From DASQHY01 sp036390175 (lineage in GTDB: Bacteria; Acidobacteriota; Terriglobia; Acidiferrales; UBA7541): a DNA stretch of 7,087 bases. Position 1 is the first letter of the stretch, and every line of letters begins with the position of its first letter. Below are positions 1 to 6,151 of the stretch, piece after piece. The notes under the pieces are model-generated. The model did not search any database, had not been told where the DNA came from, and worked only from the letters and a program-made list of their open reading frames with translations. The DNA is taken from the NCBI GenBank assembly GCA_036390175.1, contig DASWCG010000125.1, positions 1 through 7,087 on the forward strand, in the 5' to 3' direction. The position numbers and the translations under genes are program-made.

Positions 1-140
1 CCCGCAAACGACGCGGGATTCCCACTTTCCCACAGCTCCGGCGACGGCGATCTCTTGTCACGCTGAGGGAGAAGAAAAACCAAATGCCAGCGGACATCTC
101 ACGTGCTCATAAAGGCGGACATCTCGACTTGCTAACAACA
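1..140. mobile_element. Probable terminal segment of an IS21-like insertion sequence
   Basis: This stretch has no convincing reading frame. It ends with two tandem imperfect copies of a repeat of about 20 bp, and the outermost bases are CA at 139-140. Multiple short repeats just inside a TG...CA terminus are characteristic of IS21-family ends. The inner part (1-40) has GTGGGAAAGTGGGA-type sequence on the minus strand, which I associate with the non-coding flank after the IS21 ATPase gene; that association is from memory and unverified. The transposase genes would lie to the left, outside the window. It could instead be a solo end left by a deleted element. The outer boundary at 140 is inferred from the CA and the repeat position, since the matching target duplication is not visible. 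Confidence 0.5.
90..135. repeat. Two tandem imperfect terminal repeats
   Basis: The 11-mer GCGGACATCTC occurs at 90-100 and again at 115-125, 25 bp apart. Similarity continues beyond the 11-mer: allowing one inserted G in the second copy, 7 of the next 9 bases agree (acgtgctca against acttgctaa). The repeats therefore extend to about 109 and 135. They probably form the transposase-binding sites of the adjoining insertion-sequence end. Confidence 0.6.
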
Positions 141-152
141 GAGCTGATTTGA

Positions 153-196
153 CCCCTAGCCCAAGGTTTTGTGTCAATTGGGGGAGGGGTTTTCTT
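153..196 (+). terminator. Terminator-like hairpin reading rightwards out of the IS end
   Basis: An outer stem pairs CCCCT (153-157) with AGGGG (185-189). An inner stem pairs CCCAA (160-164) with TTGGG (178-182). The two are separated by a 2x2 internal loop and closed by a 13-base loop. TTTTCTT follows at 190-196, giving the form of a Rho-independent terminator on the plus strand. On the minus strand the same stem is not followed by a T run, so it would not serve well as the end of the TIR gene, whose frame closes at 218. A plausible role is blocking outward transcription from the insertion sequence. Function is inferred from structure only. Confidence 0.35.
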
Positions 197-217
197 GAGC
201 GATGGTGTGATTGGTCA

Positions 218-553
218 TCACCGAGTCCATTCAAGCTTAAGAATGGGGTGATCTCCGCGCAGGTCTAAATTGAAATGGAAATCGTCGACGACGTCACCTT
301 CTTTGGCGGCGCGCCCTATTAGTCGAACATTTACATCATAGAGTTCTCGCGCCAGTGATTTCTCCTGACTTCCCTCGTGCTCATAATCAGCCACACCCCT
401 GCGAGTGTTCTCTATTGCGAATGCGGAATGCGCGCCGGGATGGTTCACTGCGATTAACAGTTCCCGCGTATCGCCGACTCCGACGCTAGTGTGACTAAAC
501 GGATCGCCCAACCATGTGCCATTGTGGATGCGCAGTACTTCGCCGCCGTTTGA
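218..553 (-). pseudogene. Displaced C-terminal part of the TIR-like gene, after the amber codon
   Basis: Directly after the TAG at 556-554 the same frame is open for 111 codons to a TGA at 220-218. It contains no ATG or GTG start that would keep the domain whole. The first possible starts are a CTG (535-533) and a TTG (511-509), and neither has a clear ribosome site. The residues read as the natural continuation of the preceding domain: SNGGEVLRIHNGTWLG right after the stop, TRELLIAV, SAFAIENTRRG, LYDVNVRLIG, and DFHFNLDL near the end. This alternation of short hydrophobic strands suggests an Ig-like beta-sandwich whose first strands lie before the stop. I read it as the severed C-terminus of the upstream gene, expressed only if TAG is suppressed or if the stop is a sequence error. 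An independent small gene is less likely. Confidence 0.7.
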
Positions 554-1972
554 CTACAAGAAAGTAATCTGCGCTGTCAGTTCATCGATAGAACGGAGAG
601 ACGCACCTTTGATCGGTTCATTCCGAAAAATTGCAACAGCCGCAGGTAAACCGTCCCCTTGTGGCTTGGCTTCTCGCCAAGTATCGCTGTCGTCGCCCAG
701 AACGTACCTCGGCGTGGACAGCGGTTTCAGAGAGACCAGATTGGAGACTTGCTTCGAATCACTTTGCGGCGGCGACGCTCCTGTTTTCTGAATTGGGGGA
801 GTCAAATCACCTGAAGTATGCCAATCTGTTCCCTCCATGTCGACCGAGCATCCCGCCGTCCTAAGCTTGAGAGCGAACTCTTGACGTCTTGGGATCGAAT
901 TGTCCATCTTTACGACGTGCCGGCCCGCAACATCGCTAAATTCCCTGACTTGGCCGAACTGCACAAGGACCGTTTGATTTGGATGTGAAGCAAACGCCAT
1001 CCCCGCTTCGAACAGCACGTTTGGGCGCGGCTGCCCGGAAAACATTCTTTCGCTCGGAGGATCTTCCGGGCGAAGCAAATCCGGACGCAGTCTTGCATCG
1101 TCATCGGGCGAGAGCAGCACAACCGCGGCTTGGGCGTGATTGAACGCTGCTTCGAGAATCTCACCGATATATGGGCTCGCCTTTCCGGTGAGCTGTATCG
1201 CTTTAGTCCACTCCAATGGCTCCAGACCCAGGGACCGCAGAAAAGTGAAAACTCCACTTCGCAATCTCTCGTCCCTACCGTGGATTACAAACACTTTTCT
1301 GGACTTGTCGCCAAAGGACTCCGGTTTGTCTGTGACCTTGCGGTTTTCTGCCCTTTTAGTCGCCGGCACATCAATAGGACTTATTGGGCCTGGATGGCGG
1401 CGAGCAAGCTCTTGCTTCCAGGCCTGTTGAAGGTCTTCATAGTCGATGATGTTTTCTGTGGCGATGACTTCGCTTACAGGGATATCGGCGTTGCCGGAAT
1501 CCTGGGCAGACAAAAAGTATTGGAACTCTTGGAGAAAGATCGTCGCTCTCTGGAGATACACGTCCGCCCTCATAGTCTGAACCAGTTCCGCAGGTCTGCT
1601 GCCAGATATCAGGACGTTGAATTGCTCCTCGACCTGCTGAAAAGAGAAGCGTTGTGGACCATTGCTTTCATAGAGGGCTTTAATCGCTTTGAAAATCAAA
1701 TGAAGGATTCCCGCATAGCTGTCGCGGAGGACAGGGGACAAAAAGTAGAGGGCTGGGAACGTGGGGTAATACCGGTTCCAGTCTCTTCTTATGAGGCCAA
1801 GTTGAGCTAACTCGTTCAGCAGCTTTCGGTTTTTTCCTAGCTGGACCCTCTTTTGATGATCTGGGATTCCTGTCCCTGTCGAGAGAAAAGTTTCGCCTAT
1901 CTCCTGGACGAGCGACGTTTCGGCCTCAGTCAGCCCTTGTTCTGGTTTTAAGAGTTCCCAATCGAATTGCAT
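554..1972 (-). CDS. TIR-like (CAP12/Pycsar-effector family) probable anti-phage effector, C-terminus cut by an in-frame TAG
   Basis: The 472-residue product has a TIR-like domain at about 225-382. The signature pieces are KVFVIHGRDERLR (226-238), LGLEPLEW (248-255), a helix ending in AAVVLLSPDD (282-291), and RPNVLFEAG (316-324). Glu322 in the N-V-x-F-E-x-G motif is the candidate catalytic glutamate. This family (Pfam CAP12/Pycsar effector TIR, formerly 'predicted nucleotide-binding, TIR-like') includes enzymes that destroy NAD+ to abort phage infection; activity here is inferred. Residues 1-80 look like a winged helix (LLNELAQLGLIRRDWNRYYP). Residues 85-190 are mostly helical. From about 421 a beta-rich domain begins and is broken off by TAG. 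The start at 1972 is chosen because the open frame extending upstream to 2221 is low-complexity, Arg/Pro-rich and runs through the tRNA fragment. No good Shine-Dalgarno is visible, only a weak GATAGAAAA. No partner cyclase, Argonaute or protease gene is in the window. GC is lower than in the genes to the right. Confidence 0.85.
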   Translation of the reverse strand: MQFDWELLKPEQGLTEAETSLVQEIGETFLSTGTGIPDHQKRVQLGKNRKLLNELAQLGLIRRDWNRYYPTFPALYFLSPVLRDSYAGILHLIFKAIKALYESNGPQRFSFQQVEEQFNVLISGSRPAELVQTMRADVYLQRATIFLQEFQYFLSAQDSGNADIPVSEVIATENIIDYEDLQQAWKQELARRHPGPISPIDVPATKRAENRKVTDKPESFGDKSRKVFVIHGRDERLRSGVFTFLRSLGLEPLEWTKAIQLTGKASPYIGEILEAAFNHAQAAVVLLSPDDDARLRPDLLRPEDPPSERMFSGQPRPNVLFEAGMAFASHPNQTVLVQFGQVREFSDVAGRHVVKMDNSIPRRQEFALKLRTAGCSVDMEGTDWHTSGDLTPPIQKTGASPPQSDSKQVSNLVSLKPLSTPRYVLGDDSDTWREAKPQGDGLPAAVAIFRNEPIKGASLRSIDELTAQITFL

Positions 1973-2002
1973 TTTTTCTATCAAGGTTTGGCTTGAGCGT
2001 AC

Positions 2003-2008
2003 GTTATA
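2003..2008 (-). promoter_or_regulatory. Possible -10 element for the TIR-like gene
   Basis: On the minus strand TATAAC lies 30 bases before the proposed ATG at 1972. The expected -35 position (about 2026-2031) reads ACACAA, which is not a good match to TTGACA. If used, the promoter is weak or needs an activator. It lies between the tRNA fragment and the gene, so the gene would be transcribed independently of the genes to the right. Confidence 0.25.
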
Positions 2009-2045
2009 AGGGGATGATACCACTCTTGTGTTTTCATAGGGCGTA

Positions 2046-2068
2046 TGGCGGAGACGACCGGACTCGAG
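2046..2068 (-). other. 3' end fragment of a tRNA gene (probable attachment-site remnant)
   Basis: Read on the minus strand, this segment has the parts of a tRNA 3' end in order. They are T loop CTCGAGT (2068-2062), T-stem 3' strand CCGGT (2061-2057), acceptor 3' strand CGTCTCC (2056-2050), discriminator G (2049) and CCA (2048-2046). The sequence before it (2073-2069, ACGTG) cannot pair with CCGGT, and no anticodon arm follows, so tRNA similarity starts exactly at the T loop. The acceptor implies a 5' GGAGACG partner, typical of serine tRNAs. A lone 3' end with encoded CCA is what tRNA-targeting integrases leave at one side of an inserted element. The intact tRNA is not in the window. Chance similarity is possible but unlikely for the whole ordered set. 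Confidence 0.6.
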
Positions 2069-2456
2069 CACGTCGCACCGCAAAGGCTTCTGGGGCGGAA
2101 AGAATGCACTGCGCGAAGGGGTCGGCGGCGCAAACAGCGCGCCACGGATTGGCGGCTTGCGATTTCTTTGCCTAATGGGGAGCGGGGCGTGGATTCTTTC
2201 CGACAAGGCCGGAACTCGCAAGAGCGCTCGTCGCCTCGCGCTAGAATGACCACACGGAGACGAGTTCTTTCGTTATGCCGGGCACCTATGGCCCGGAGCC
2301 CGCGGCTTCGCTCCTTTCACGGGATATGTTCAGCGTAAACAGGGCAGGCTCCATGACAGCGCAGAGACGGAAAAGCGGCGTCCCGAAGGATTCGGGATGC
2401 TGCGCTATCGAGCCGCCGCACTCCAAGGAGGAAACGCGGGGGCGCCGCGGGCGTGA
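2069..2456. other. Intergenic stretch without a recognisable gene
   Basis: No frame here has a convincing start, ribosome site or recognisable product on either strand. The plus-strand open frames are Arg/Pro/Ser-rich and run antisense into the HbpS-like gene. Two hairpins are visible. One is CCGGGC (2278-2283) with GCCCGG (2291-2296) around a 7-base loop. The other, stronger one at 2375-2403 is listed separately as a terminator candidate. The plus strand carries an isolated TAGAAT at 2242-2247 without a -35 partner or a gene to serve. Confidence 0.55.
2371..2403 (-). terminator. Candidate Rho-independent terminator of the HbpS-like gene
   Basis: The stem TCCCGAA (2381-2387) pairs perfectly with TTCGGGA (2391-2397) across a 3-base loop. 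It extends outward through 2375-2379 and 2399-2403, with two A-C mismatches on the minus-strand transcript. On the minus strand the stem is followed by TTTT (2374-2371). The hairpin begins about 54 bases after the stop codon of the HbpS-like gene. The short T run makes it a moderate candidate; a dispersed intergenic repeat is an alternative. Confidence 0.45.
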
Positions 2457-2945
2457 CTATTTCAGCGCGTCGGCGCCAGCTTTGGCGCAGATGCCGTCGT
2501 GGTCGCTCGAGTCGCCAGAGACGCCGATGGCTCCGACGATCTTGCCGTCCATGACGATGGGGATACCGCCTTCGATCGGGACAGCTCCTTCCAGACCCAG
2601 CATGCGAACGCCCGCGCCGCCGCCCGCAACGGCGTCTTGGAACGCCTTGGTGGGACGTTTGAAGCGCACGGCCGAGCGGGCCTTGCCGATGGCCACTTGC
2701 GAGCTTCCAAGTTGCGTGTTGTCCATTTTTTCGTAGTACACCAAGTCGCCTGCGGCATCCACGATGGCTACCACCATGGTCCAGTTGTTCTTGCGCGCTT
2801 CGGCAAGCGCCGGCGCGGCCGCTTTCTTGGCGTTCTCGAGGCTGATGTTCGGGCCGTAGGGGTTGGTCATCATCTGCGCCCCGGCGCTCACGGCGCACAG
2901 AACGAACAGCAGGGAAAAGAGAAATCTTATGGTCAGCGGTGACAT
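2457..2945 (-). CDS. Exported HbpS/GlcG-family protein (DUF336)
   Basis: A 162-residue protein with an N-terminal signal peptide: a hydrophobic core at residues 7-19, then VSAGA before a likely cleavage at Ala23/Gln24. The mature part is one HbpS/GlcG domain. It begins with ISLENAKKAAAPALAEA (34-50) and continues with MVVAIVDAAGDLVYYEKMD (57-75), KARSAV (88-93), GGIPIV (126-131) and GAIGVSGDSSDHD (138-150). Domains of this family bind haem or small cofactors in some members (HbpS); others, such as GlcG, remain of unclear function. The ligand here is not predictable, but the protein should act in the periplasm. The ATG at 2945 has a strong AGGAGGAG ribosome site (2958-2951, 5-base gap). Its own promoter lies just upstream, so it is probably monocistronic although the permease gene ends only 96 bases away. 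Length is normal for an exported member. Confidence 0.88.
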   Translation of the reverse strand: MSPLTIRFLFSLLFVLCAVSAGAQMMTNPYGPNISLENAKKAAAPALAEARKNNWTMVVAIVDAAGDLVYYEKMDNTQLGSSQVAIGKARSAVRFKRPTKAFQDAVAGGGAGVRMLGLEGAVPIEGGIPIVMDGKIVGAIGVSGDSSDHDGICAKAGADALK

Positions 2946-2982
2946 CGCGGCTCCTCCTCAGCTTTTCGAGCGTGCGGTGCGG

Positions 2983-3012
2983 ACTGTAAGGCGAGTTACA
3001 ACTGGATGTCAA
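2983..3012 (-). promoter_or_regulatory. Sigma70-type promoter of the HbpS-like gene
   Basis: On the minus strand a perfect -35 TTGACA (3012-3007) is followed by an 18-base spacer and the -10 TACAGT (2988-2983), which matches the consensus at four of six positions. Transcription should start near 2976, leaving a leader of about 30 bases before the ATG at 2945. It sits entirely in the 96-base gap after the permease gene. Confidence 0.6.
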
Positions 3013-3041
3013 GCCCACGTGCAAGGTTCGGACGCGGAGAA

Positions 3042-5708
3042 TCAATCCCGCAACGCCCGGGCGGGATCGGTCCGCGCCGCACGCCACGCAGGCAAAAAAC
3101 ACGCCGCCAAGGAGACAATCGTCATCACCACCAGTGCCGACCCGAAGGCTAGCGGGTCGCGCGGGCTCACCTGGTACAGGAGGTTCCCAAGTAATCGTGT
3201 CAATCCGAGTGACACCGCGGCGCCAAGCAGCACACCGCCTGCGGTCAAGACTAAGCCACGTGACATCACCAGCCGCATCAGATTGGACGCGCCCGCACCA
3301 AGCGCCATGCGCAGCCCCAGCTCACGGGTGCTCTGCGATACCGCATAGGACATCACGCCATACAGTCCGATGGCAGCGAGCAGCAGCGCCAACCCGCCTA
3401 AGACGCCGACCAGTGTTACGGCCACCATTTGCGGCGATGTCGAGCGATCCACCTGCTCCTGCAGCGTGATCACTTCGTAGGGGGCAAGATTCCCGTCCAG
3501 CGCGTGCACCTCGCGCGCCAGCTCCGTGGCGATCGTCTCCGGGCTCAGCGGTGTTCGGATATGCAAGCCCGCCCCAATTGAGAAATTCTGGCGCCGAGAC
3601 ACATAGAAAAAGGGTTTCGGTGTCTCCCGAACGCTCTGGTACTTGGAATCTTTTGCCACACCCACCACCTGCATCCATCGTCCTTTAACTTGAACGCGCT
3701 CGCCAATGGGGTTCCTGCCGCGCCAGTACTGCGCGGCCATCGTTTCATTCACCACGGCTACCAGAGCAGCTCTTTCGTCGTCCGCGCGGGTGAATGCGCG
3801 ACCGGCCACCAAGGGGATGCCCATTGTCACGAAATAGTCCGGACCGACTTCGTTGTACTGCACCGTGGGCTGCTCCTCAGGCGGAGGCTGATAGCCATCC
3901 ACCGCAATCAGCGTCTCAGAATAACTTCCATAGCTCATCGGCGTCATTCGCGCGAACGTCGCCGACTCGACGCCAGGCAGCGCCTTCACGCGATCGATGA
4001 GCTCGTCCTGAAGACTCTGGGCGCGCTGCGCAGTATATCCTGCGGATACCAAATCAACAGCCGTGTACAGCACTCCGTGCGTCGAAAACCCCGGGCTGGC
4101 CGTCCGGATTCTCTGCAAGCTCTGCAGCAGCAGCCCTGCTCCGACCAGCAAAACGAAACTCAGCGACACTTGAACCAGAACCAGGCCCGAGCGGACCCGG
4201 GATTTTCCGCGGCCTCCGACAGCACCTCCCGAGTCGGCTTTCAGAGCGCCGGCAAGATCGATCTTGCCGGCCTGAATCGCGGGGACCAGCCCGACCAGCA
4301 ACGTCGTGATCAGGCAAACCCCGGCGCTGAGCGCCAGCACGCGCCAATCGATTTCTCCCGGTAGGTGCATGGCAACGCCTGCCCGTGCGGGGAAAAGCAG
4401 CACAAGCGCGTGACGGCACCAGTAAGCAACGAAGAGTCCGCCGGCTGCGCCAAGCGCCGAAAGGATCAGGCCTTCCGTGAGAAGTTGCTTCAGCAGCCGG
4501 CCCGGGCCTGCGCCGATGGCGAGCCGAACCGTCATTTCATGGCGTCGCGCGAACGACCTGACCAGCAGCAGATTGCCGACGTTGGCGCACGCGATGAGCA
4601 GCACAAAAGCGACCACCGCGAGCATGATTTCGAGCGTGGGGAGCAAAGTACCTGCGTTATTGAAGGGCGTTTGCCACAAGGGCCAGAGTTTGATGCCACG
4701 GCTTCGGTTCGTATCCGGATAATCGGCTTCCAGTCGTTTCGCTACGCTCGAAATCTCTTGCTGCGCTTGCTCGAGAGACACACCAGGCTTGAGTCGCACG
4801 TAGGATTCAATCCAGCGCGCGCCGCGGTCTTCCAGTTTGTATCCGCCGGCTTCAAATGTTTCTTCCATCGACGCCGGGACCCAAAACTGCATGCCCCAGC
4901 CCACAAAGGTCCCCAAAAACCCTTCTGGCGCGACGCCAACAATCGTGTGCACCACGCCATTCAGGCGCTGCGTTTTGCCGACGATTTGCGGATCACCCTT
5001 GAATCGTCCTTGCCATAGCTGGTAACTGATCACGGTTACCGGATGCGCGTTGCGCCCCACATCCTCTCCGGGCTCGAATCCGCGCCCAAGAATCGGATGC
5101 ACCCCGATGGCATCAAAATAATTCGCCGATACGATGCTTCCGATGGTGCGCTCAGCGCGATCGCCGAGGCTGAGCGTAGTCCCCATGATTTTGCTGACGA
5201 ATAGCGTTTCGCAGAGCGTGCAGCTACGTTGCAGATCCAGGAAATCGGGCCAGGAAAGCGGGTTGCCTCGGGCTTCGCCTCGTGCGGTTCCACCTACGGC
5301 CACCAGCCGCTCTTGGTGCGTAACCGCCGGATAGGGTCGGAACAGGATGCCCTCAATCCAACTGAACACGGCGGCGTTTGCGCCGATGCCCAGCGTGAGG
5401 CACAGAATCGCGAGCAGGGAAAAGCCCGGGCTGCGCCGGAGCATCCGGAAGCCGAAGCGGAGGTCTTGAAGCGTGGTCTCGATCATCGGTAGTCCTTTTT
5501 GGTCGCGGTAGCTTTCCTTGGTTTGCTGGACGCCGCCCAGTTTGATGAGCGCGTTGCGGCGCGCTTCTGCAGGAGTCATGCCCGCGCGCAGATTGTCGTC
5601 GATGTGTAATTGCAGATGGGTTTCGATTTCGGAGGCGAACTCGCCGTCGCGCCGATCCCTATTGAACAACCCACGCAAGCGGAAAAACCAGGCGCGCAGT
5701 CGTCTCAT
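3042..5708 (-). CDS. ADOP-family duplicated MacB/FtsX-like ABC transporter permease
   Basis: An 888-residue inner-membrane protein with the layout of the 'acidobacterial duplicated orphan permease' family. It has an N-terminal permease-prefix segment (about 1-70, FASEIETHLQLHIDDNLRAGM), then two MacB-PCD plus FtsX units. Membrane segments are visible at about 97-118, 358-385, 407-430 and 457-478 in the first half. The second half has segments at about 508-528, 762-789, 816-840 and 853-873. The periplasmic domains lie at about 125-350 and 540-755. FtsX-type motifs RRHEMTVRLAIGAG (388-401) and TRELGLRMALGAG (794-806) show the internal duplication. No ATPase is encoded alongside, as is usual for the family; the substrate is unknown. 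The start at 5708 is preferred over an upstream one because it overlaps the PadR stop as ATGA, has GAGGAG 5 bases upstream (5719-5714), and begins with the typical MRRLRAWFFRLRGLF. The frame is intact. Confidence 0.92.
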   Translation of the reverse strand: MRRLRAWFFRLRGLFNRDRRDGEFASEIETHLQLHIDDNLRAGMTPAEARRNALIKLGGVQQTKESYRDQKGLPMIETTLQDLRFGFRMLRRSPGFSLLAILCLTLGIGANAAVFSWIEGILFRPYPAVTHQERLVAVGGTARGEARGNPLSWPDFLDLQRSCTLCETLFVSKIMGTTLSLGDRAERTIGSIVSANYFDAIGVHPILGRGFEPGEDVGRNAHPVTVISYQLWQGRFKGDPQIVGKTQRLNGVVHTIVGVAPEGFLGTFVGWGMQFWVPASMEETFEAGGYKLEDRGARWIESYVRLKPGVSLEQAQQEISSVAKRLEADYPDTNRSRGIKLWPLWQTPFNNAGTLLPTLEIMLAVVAFVLLIACANVGNLLLVRSFARRHEMTVRLAIGAGPGRLLKQLLTEGLILSALGAAGGLFVAYWCRHALVLLFPARAGVAMHLPGEIDWRVLALSAGVCLITTLLVGLVPAIQAGKIDLAGALKADSGGAVGGRGKSRVRSGLVLVQVSLSFVLLVGAGLLLQSLQRIRTASPGFSTHGVLYTAVDLVSAGYTAQRAQSLQDELIDRVKALPGVESATFARMTPMSYGSYSETLIAVDGYQPPPEEQPTVQYNEVGPDYFVTMGIPLVAGRAFTRADDERAALVAVVNETMAAQYWRGRNPIGERVQVKGRWMQVVGVAKDSKYQSVRETPKPFFYVSRRQNFSIGAGLHIRTPLSPETIATELAREVHALDGNLAPYEVITLQEQVDRSTSPQMVAVTLVGVLGGLALLLAAIGLYGVMSYAVSQSTRELGLRMALGAGASNLMRLVMSRGLVLTAGGVLLGAAVSLGLTRLLGNLLYQVSPRDPLAFGSALVVMTIVSLAACFLPAWRAARTDPARALRD

Positions 5709-6052
5709 GAGCGCTCCTCGCCAGGTGCAAGGAACCGCGCCAGGATGGCCGTCGCCTGATCCCATTCCCGCGCTTCTTTTTCCAGTTGCCTCCGCCCCGC
5801 GCGTGTCAACTTGTAAAACTTGGCCTTGCGATTGTTATCCGAAACGCCCCACTCGGATGCGACGTAGCCTTCCTGCTCCAATTTCAGAAGGGCGGGGTAG
5901 AGCGTTCCGTAGTTGACCGACAACAGGTCGCCGCTGGTCTGCTCGATGCGCCGGGCGATGCCGTATCCGTGAAGCGGCCCCATGGTTTCCAGGGTCTTCA
6001 GCACCATCACCGCCAGCGTTCCTTGCCATACATCCGTCTTGTCGCTTGTCAT
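5705..6052 (-). CDS. PadR-family transcriptional regulator
   Basis: A 115-residue winged-helix repressor. Family hallmarks are GTLAVMVLKTL (11-21), GPLHGYGIARRI (25-36), the recognition-wing segment NYGTLYPALLKLEQEGYV (47-64), and RKAKFYKLTRAGRRQL (75-90), followed by a short C-terminal helix used for dimerisation. The size matches minimal PadR proteins. The start at 6052 is chosen over an open-frame start at 6094 because it has GAGGA (6061-6057) at 4 bases and yields the usual N-terminus for regulators beside ADOP permeases. Its stop TGA shares ATGA with the permease start, so the pair is translationally coupled. In this family the regulator typically represses its own operon; the inverted repeat just upstream could be the operator. 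The inducing ligand is unknown. Confidence 0.93.
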   Translation of the reverse strand: MTSDKTDVWQGTLAVMVLKTLETMGPLHGYGIARRIEQTSGDLLSVNYGTLYPALLKLEQEGYVASEWGVSDNNRKAKFYKLTRAGRRQLEKEAREWDQATAILARFLAPGEERS

Positions 6053-6075
6053 TTTTTCCTCGGCCCCTATTGGAA

Positions 6076-6107
6076 TCCCATAAAAGAGTCGCACAGCTCC
6101 TATGGGA
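6076..6107. promoter_or_regulatory. Inverted repeat upstream of the PadR gene, possible operator
   Basis: TCCCATA (6076-6082) and TATGGGA (6101-6107) form a perfect 7-bp inverted repeat with an 18-base spacer. The repeat lies 24-55 bases before the PadR start. The position fits an autoregulatory site, but the half-sites do not obviously match the ATGT...ACAT operator known for some PadR proteins. No strong -35/-10 pair is visible around it. Confidence 0.35.
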
Positions 6108-6151
6108 AAGCAATAGAAAAAGACGGCTGCTGAGAAGTGCTGTATCCAGGT

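Noticed and set aside
1..17. Hairpin CCCGC/GCGGG as a terminator
   Set aside because: It has only a 5-bp stem with no T run on either strand; treated as part of the IS end.
1130..1810. Plus-strand open frame of 226 codons inside the TIR gene
   Set aside because: It lies fully antisense to a gene with a recognisable domain, has no ribosome site and shows no family-like motifs.
1973..2221. Upstream extension of the TIR-like frame to a start at 2221 (83 more residues)
   Set aside because: The extension is Arg/Pro-rich without recognisable structure, runs through the tRNA 3' fragment and a candidate -10 site, and the family-like sequence begins at MQFDWELL (1972).
2275..2736. Plus-strand open frame of 153 codons overlapping the HbpS-like gene
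   Set aside because: Its residues are Pro/Ser/Arg-rich, the mirror of GC-rich coding sequence on the other strand, and the TAGAAT at 2242 upstream has no -35 element.
5709..5765. Longer start for the permease at 5765
   Set aside because: The extra 19 residues lie in the PadR coding region, and the start at 5708 has a good ribosome site and the typical ATGA overlap.
6111..6151. T-rich run after the VPS10/BNR-type gene as a Rho-independent terminator
   Set aside because: On the minus strand a TTTTT run (6121-6117) is present, but no stable stem precedes it.
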